Position numbers and translations under genes: made by a program. Under the pieces are notes generated by a model that was given only the letters and a program-made list of their open reading frames with translations, searched no databases and was not told the origin of the DNA. Below, in pieces: positions 60,401 through 64,000 of a DNA stretch of 64,000 bases; position 1 is the stretch's first letter; every line of letters begins with the position of its first letter. This stretch comes from Hydractinia symbiolongicarpus (lineage: Eukaryota; Cnidaria; Hydrozoa; Anthoathecata; Hydractiniidae). The stretch spans positions 18,664,001 to 18,728,000 of the forward strand of contig NC_079878.1 of assembly GCF_029227915.1 (NCBI RefSeq), in the 5' to 3' direction.

Positions 60401-60449
60401 AAACGGCAGTGAAGACACATCAATCCTTCCCAAGTAATTTCGCCAAAAT
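57414..60449 (-). pseudogene. KDZ/HMGXB3-like DDE transposase-derived gene with in-frame stops
   Basis: Exons 60449-60379, 60251-59900, 59626-59496 and 59420-59226 join in phase with GT-AG splices. A region 59134-57414 follows, entered with an unresolved phase. Readable parts: LMCLHCRLLKEL; a Cys-rich SWIM-like stretch (YISCLSGLCQHVFRIKRK); an acidic run; WINAFDPFTGMWKF; CVACSRC; ILAADATKIG (possible first catalytic Asp); MFLWFCPIHGHCYGFHKV; IYYDFSC (possible second Asp); and SICEQFNSYLQC (possible Glu). The layout resembles proteins related to KDZ-type transposases and the HMG-box gene HMGXB3, from memory of the family. A TAG at 58995-58997 and a TGA at 58755-58757 interrupt the frame; the 3' 430 codons are open. 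It could be a recently inactivated transposon or host gene. Confidence 0.55.
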
Positions 60450-60466
60450 CTGCACAGTAGACAATA

Positions 60467-60569
60467 AAGGGGGGTTTTGTTTGTTTTGATTTTGCATCGA
60501 ACTGCGCATGCTCAGATACAATTCGCCGTCAAATTTGCCGCTCAATTCGCTTCGTGAAAATCCCCCCTT
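60467..60569. mobile_element. 103-bp MITE with AATA target duplication
   Basis: The ends AAGGGGGG-T-TTTT and AAAA-T-CCCCCCTT are inverted. AATA flanks both sides (60463-60466 and 60570-60573). It sits in the intron 18 bases upstream of the acceptor of the exon at 60449. Superfamily not assigned. Confidence 0.6.
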
Positions 60570-60840
60570 AATACACGAAATGTTTCGCAGGAACAATTCC
60601 AGACAGCGTCGTTATCCTGAGGTGAGGTTTCCATGGATACAATAACATAATCAAAAAACTAAAGACAAAAAAAACAAAAAATGTAAAATGTGAACCATTG
60701 TGAAAGGATAAAAAAATTGCATAGGACATTATAATCTATGTTTAATATTAAAATATGAAAGTCATTTCTACCTTAAAGTCGCCAGTTTTCGAATCATAAT
60801 CGTTCATTACAACTGTTTAATTAGTACTGCTAAACACTCT

Positions 60841-62115
60841 TCATTTCAAGGTTCCGTGATTCAGTATATTATTTTTAAATGCTTGATATAAAGAAATGCT
60901 TTCCATTTCATTTTGATGTTGCATGCTTTTAAATTCCTCGTCAGATATGTTTAGCTGATGCAAGAGTGTTTGCATTGCCAGTCTAGGCTTTCCTTTCCTT
61001 GACAGTCTCCTTTTCTTTACAAGTGAGACATATTCTTGACGGAGGCGATGGTAAGTATTGTTAAAAACGTCATTTAAGATGGCATATCGCTTCCGCTTTA
61101 TCTGATCCACCATATTAAAATCTTCATCTATATCAAATAATTGCAAAATTGATCTTAACACTTGGCGTCTTGGTGATCGTCCGCTACCCATAAAAACAAT
61201 AAATAGTAAAATCAGAACATGAATTTATCAAAACCTTTTGAAACTGCCAATGGTTATTGTAATTAACATACTACGTTCATCAGTTGAACGATGAGATTGT
61301 GCAGCTTTCACATCCCAATCATTGTATATTGACATGAGATAAGTTTCTTCAAAAGAAATTTCGCTTAATGCTGACTTTATAAGTTCCACTCCAGCAGAAT
61401 GAAAGAAACCCTTTAGTAGCTCAGTTTCAAAATACCTATGCAAACACACAAACAGCATTTGGTTGTTTTCATAATAATAGAATAGGTTATGGTTTTGAAG
61501 TAAACATAATTTAGTCAACACGATCAGACATTGTATCATAATGCTAAAAGGAAAATGTTACGCACCTAATATACAAGTAGTATTTACTGTCAATCTCAAA
61601 CACTAATGGAAGGCCATAAAGAATGCAATCTGTGCAACCTGTATAGGTTGACAACAGAAGTAATTTTTTTCTGCAACAATTAGTTGAGGCGTGCTATTAT
61701 CTGTATCAATAGCCTCTTGAATATAAGTTTGAAATTTATTTTTAAGATTAACGGCAGGCAGACACATACCAAGCATGTCATTAGATTGCTTTAAAATATC
61801 TAATAGAAAAAATCACAAGTTATGAAGTAATTCTTGCATAGTTTAAAATTATCATCAGCATGATTACAGTAATAAAATTTAACATAAAATTTGAAAGTAA
61901 TATAATTACCATTCTCAATTGGTTCCTCAAATTTGGGAACTAAATACCTAAAGATAATAAAAGTAACAATAATATTTTGTTTTTATTGTTAGTTACCCAT
62001 TCCCTATGTTGTATCGTGAAAAATAAGAGACAAGAATACACAAATTTATTACTAAAAACATAAATTCTCCATTGCACTAAGTGTAATAAACAATAACTTA
62101 CTAACCTCTGCGTTT
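60841..62115 (-). CDS. Unrecognised spliced gene, left palindrome copy (3' part)
   Basis: The mirror of the plus-strand gene at 62848 gives the exon series [72 protein letters not shown] and, after a junction whose phase I could not resolve, a 116-codon frame (61191-60841) starting [20 protein letters not shown] and ending LNHGTLK and a stop. Splice sites are GT-AG where clear. A 7-A run near 61680 puts the two halves of one exon out of frame by one base. The last part is lysine/arginine-rich. I do not recognise the family. Confidence 0.5.
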
Positions 62116-62121
62116 GAACCG

Positions 62122-62847
<726 letters not shown>

Positions 62848-64000
62848 CGAAAACGCAGAGGTTAGTAAGTTATTGTTTATTAAACTTAGTGCAATGGAGA
62901 ATTTATGTTTTTAGTAATAAATTTGTGTATTCTTGTCTCTTATTTTTCACGATACAACATAGGGAATGGGTAACTAACAATAAAAACAAACTATTTCTCT
63001 GTTATTAGGTTGGTGTTATAGCAACAATATATTATCAAAATACTATTGTTACTTTTATTATCTTTAGGTATTTAGTTCCCAAATTTGAGGAACCAATTGA
63101 GAATGGTAATTATATTACTTTCAAATTTTATGTTAAATTTTATTACTGTAATCATGCTGATGATAATTTTAAACTATGCAAGAATTACTTCATAACTTGT
63201 GATTTTTTCTATTAGATATTTTAAAGCAATCTAATGACATGCTTGGTATGTGTCTGCCTGCCGTTAATCTTAAAAATAAATTTCAAACTTATATTCAAGA
63301 GGCTATTGATACAGATAATAGCACGCCTCAACTAATTGTTGCAGAAAAAAATTACTTCTGTTGTCAACCTATACAGGTTGCACAGATTGCATTCTTTATG
63401 GCCTTCCATTAGTGTTTGAGATTGACAGTAAATACTACTTGTATATTAGGTGCGTAACATTTTCCTTTTAGCATTATGATACAATGTCTGATCGTGTTGA
63501 CTAAATTATGTTTACTTCAAAACCATAACCTATTCTATTATTATGAAAACAACCAAATGCTGTTTGTGTGTTTGCATAGGTATTTTGAAACTGAGCTACT
63601 AAAGGGTTTCTTTCATTCTGCTGGAGTGGAACTTATAAAGTCAGCATTAAGCGAAATTTCTTTTGAAGAAACTTATCTCATGTCAATATACAATGATTGG
63701 GATGTGAAAGCTGCACAATCTCATCGTTCAACTGATGAACGTAGTATGTTAATTACAATAACCATTGGCAGTTTCAAAAGGTTTTGATAAATTCATGTTC
63801 TGATTTTACTATTTATTGTTTTTATGGGTAGCGGACGATCACCAAGACGCCAAGTGTTAAGATCAATTTTGCAATTATTTGATATAGATGAAGATTTTAA
63901 TATGGTGGATCAGATAAAGCGGAAGCGATATGCCATCTTAAATGACGTTTTTAACAATACTTACCATCGCCTCCGTCAAGAATATGTCTCACTTGTAAAG
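62848..64000 (+). CDS. Unrecognised spliced gene, right palindrome copy (runs off window)
   Basis: The exons are 63068-63105 ([12 protein letters not shown]), 63216-63449 ([20 protein letters not shown] to [10 protein letters not shown], with a one-base frame break in a 7-A run near 63345), 63580-63743 ([11 protein letters not shown] to HRSTDER) and an open frame from 63824 ([11 protein letters not shown]) to the window end. The first three joins are in phase with GT-AG sites. The sequence is the inverse of 61015-62115 with almost no difference except a 55-base insertion near 62990-63045, in an intron. It has no known domain that I can name. Confidence 0.5.

Noticed and set aside
61160-61290. 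A GT-TA or U12-type intron joining HRSTDER to SGRSPRR
   Set aside because: Frame would fit only with a non-canonical acceptor; without transcripts, separate exons or an ATG start at 61191 are equally possible.

Overview
The window is eukaryotic, AT-rich, intron-containing DNA from an animal. The left edge carries a spliced PFTAIRE-class cyclin-dependent kinase (CDK14/15 type). The rest is dominated by metazoan mobile elements: BEL/Pao, Ty3/gypsy, a tRNA-derived SINE, Helitron-like short elements, a piggyBac-type MITE, and Polinton/Maverick-like large DNA elements. A cnidarian source would fit the repeat style, but nothing here proves it.

Layout. 1-5.7 kb: eight recognisable exons of the kinase gene on the minus strand; its 3' half lies beyond the left edge. 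5.7-11.4 kb: mostly anonymous AT-rich DNA with one possible coding exon, an LTR-like piece and small tandem repeats. 11.4-15.6 kb: a BEL/Pao retrotransposon that lost gag, protease and the start of pol; its 5' LTR is split by a SINE with a 6-bp target duplication. 15.6-19.5 kb: AT-rich DNA, a foldback and a tandem run of short CTAG-ending Helitron-like elements.

19.5-52.2 kb is one large satellite/virus-like complex. About 20 kb is a satellite with a monomer near 190 bp in four arrays of changing orientation, punctuated by four decayed segments of a Polinton-like DNA element. Segment 1 (22.6-25.4 kb) has remnants of a SAP-like/polymerase N-terminal ORF, a Bro-N-like ORF, a Cys-rich HNH endonuclease and a packaging ATPase. 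Perfect hairpins sit in the two visible gaps between the minus-strand genes. Segments 2, 3 and 4 each carry a type B DNA polymerase cut off just after the 3'-5' exonuclease domain, always at nearly the same phase of the satellite monomer. Segment 2 sits in a large imperfect palindrome. Segments 3 and 4 belong to a recent tandem duplication of about 9-10 kb that includes satellite and a (GTAG)n array.

52.3-57.0 kb: a decayed Ty3/gypsy pol, another Helitron-like element, a 726-bp piggyBac-type MITE with TTAA target duplications, and a 102-bp minisatellite that keeps an open frame. 57.4-60.5 kb: a spliced minus-strand gene resembling KDZ/HMGXB3-like DDE transposase-derived proteins, with two in-frame stops. 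60.8-64 kb: an unrecognised spliced gene present twice as the arms of a palindrome around a 394-bp (TA)n tract; this may be real or an assembly artefact.

Apart from the kinase and possibly the two right-hand genes, almost every coding trace is a pseudogene.
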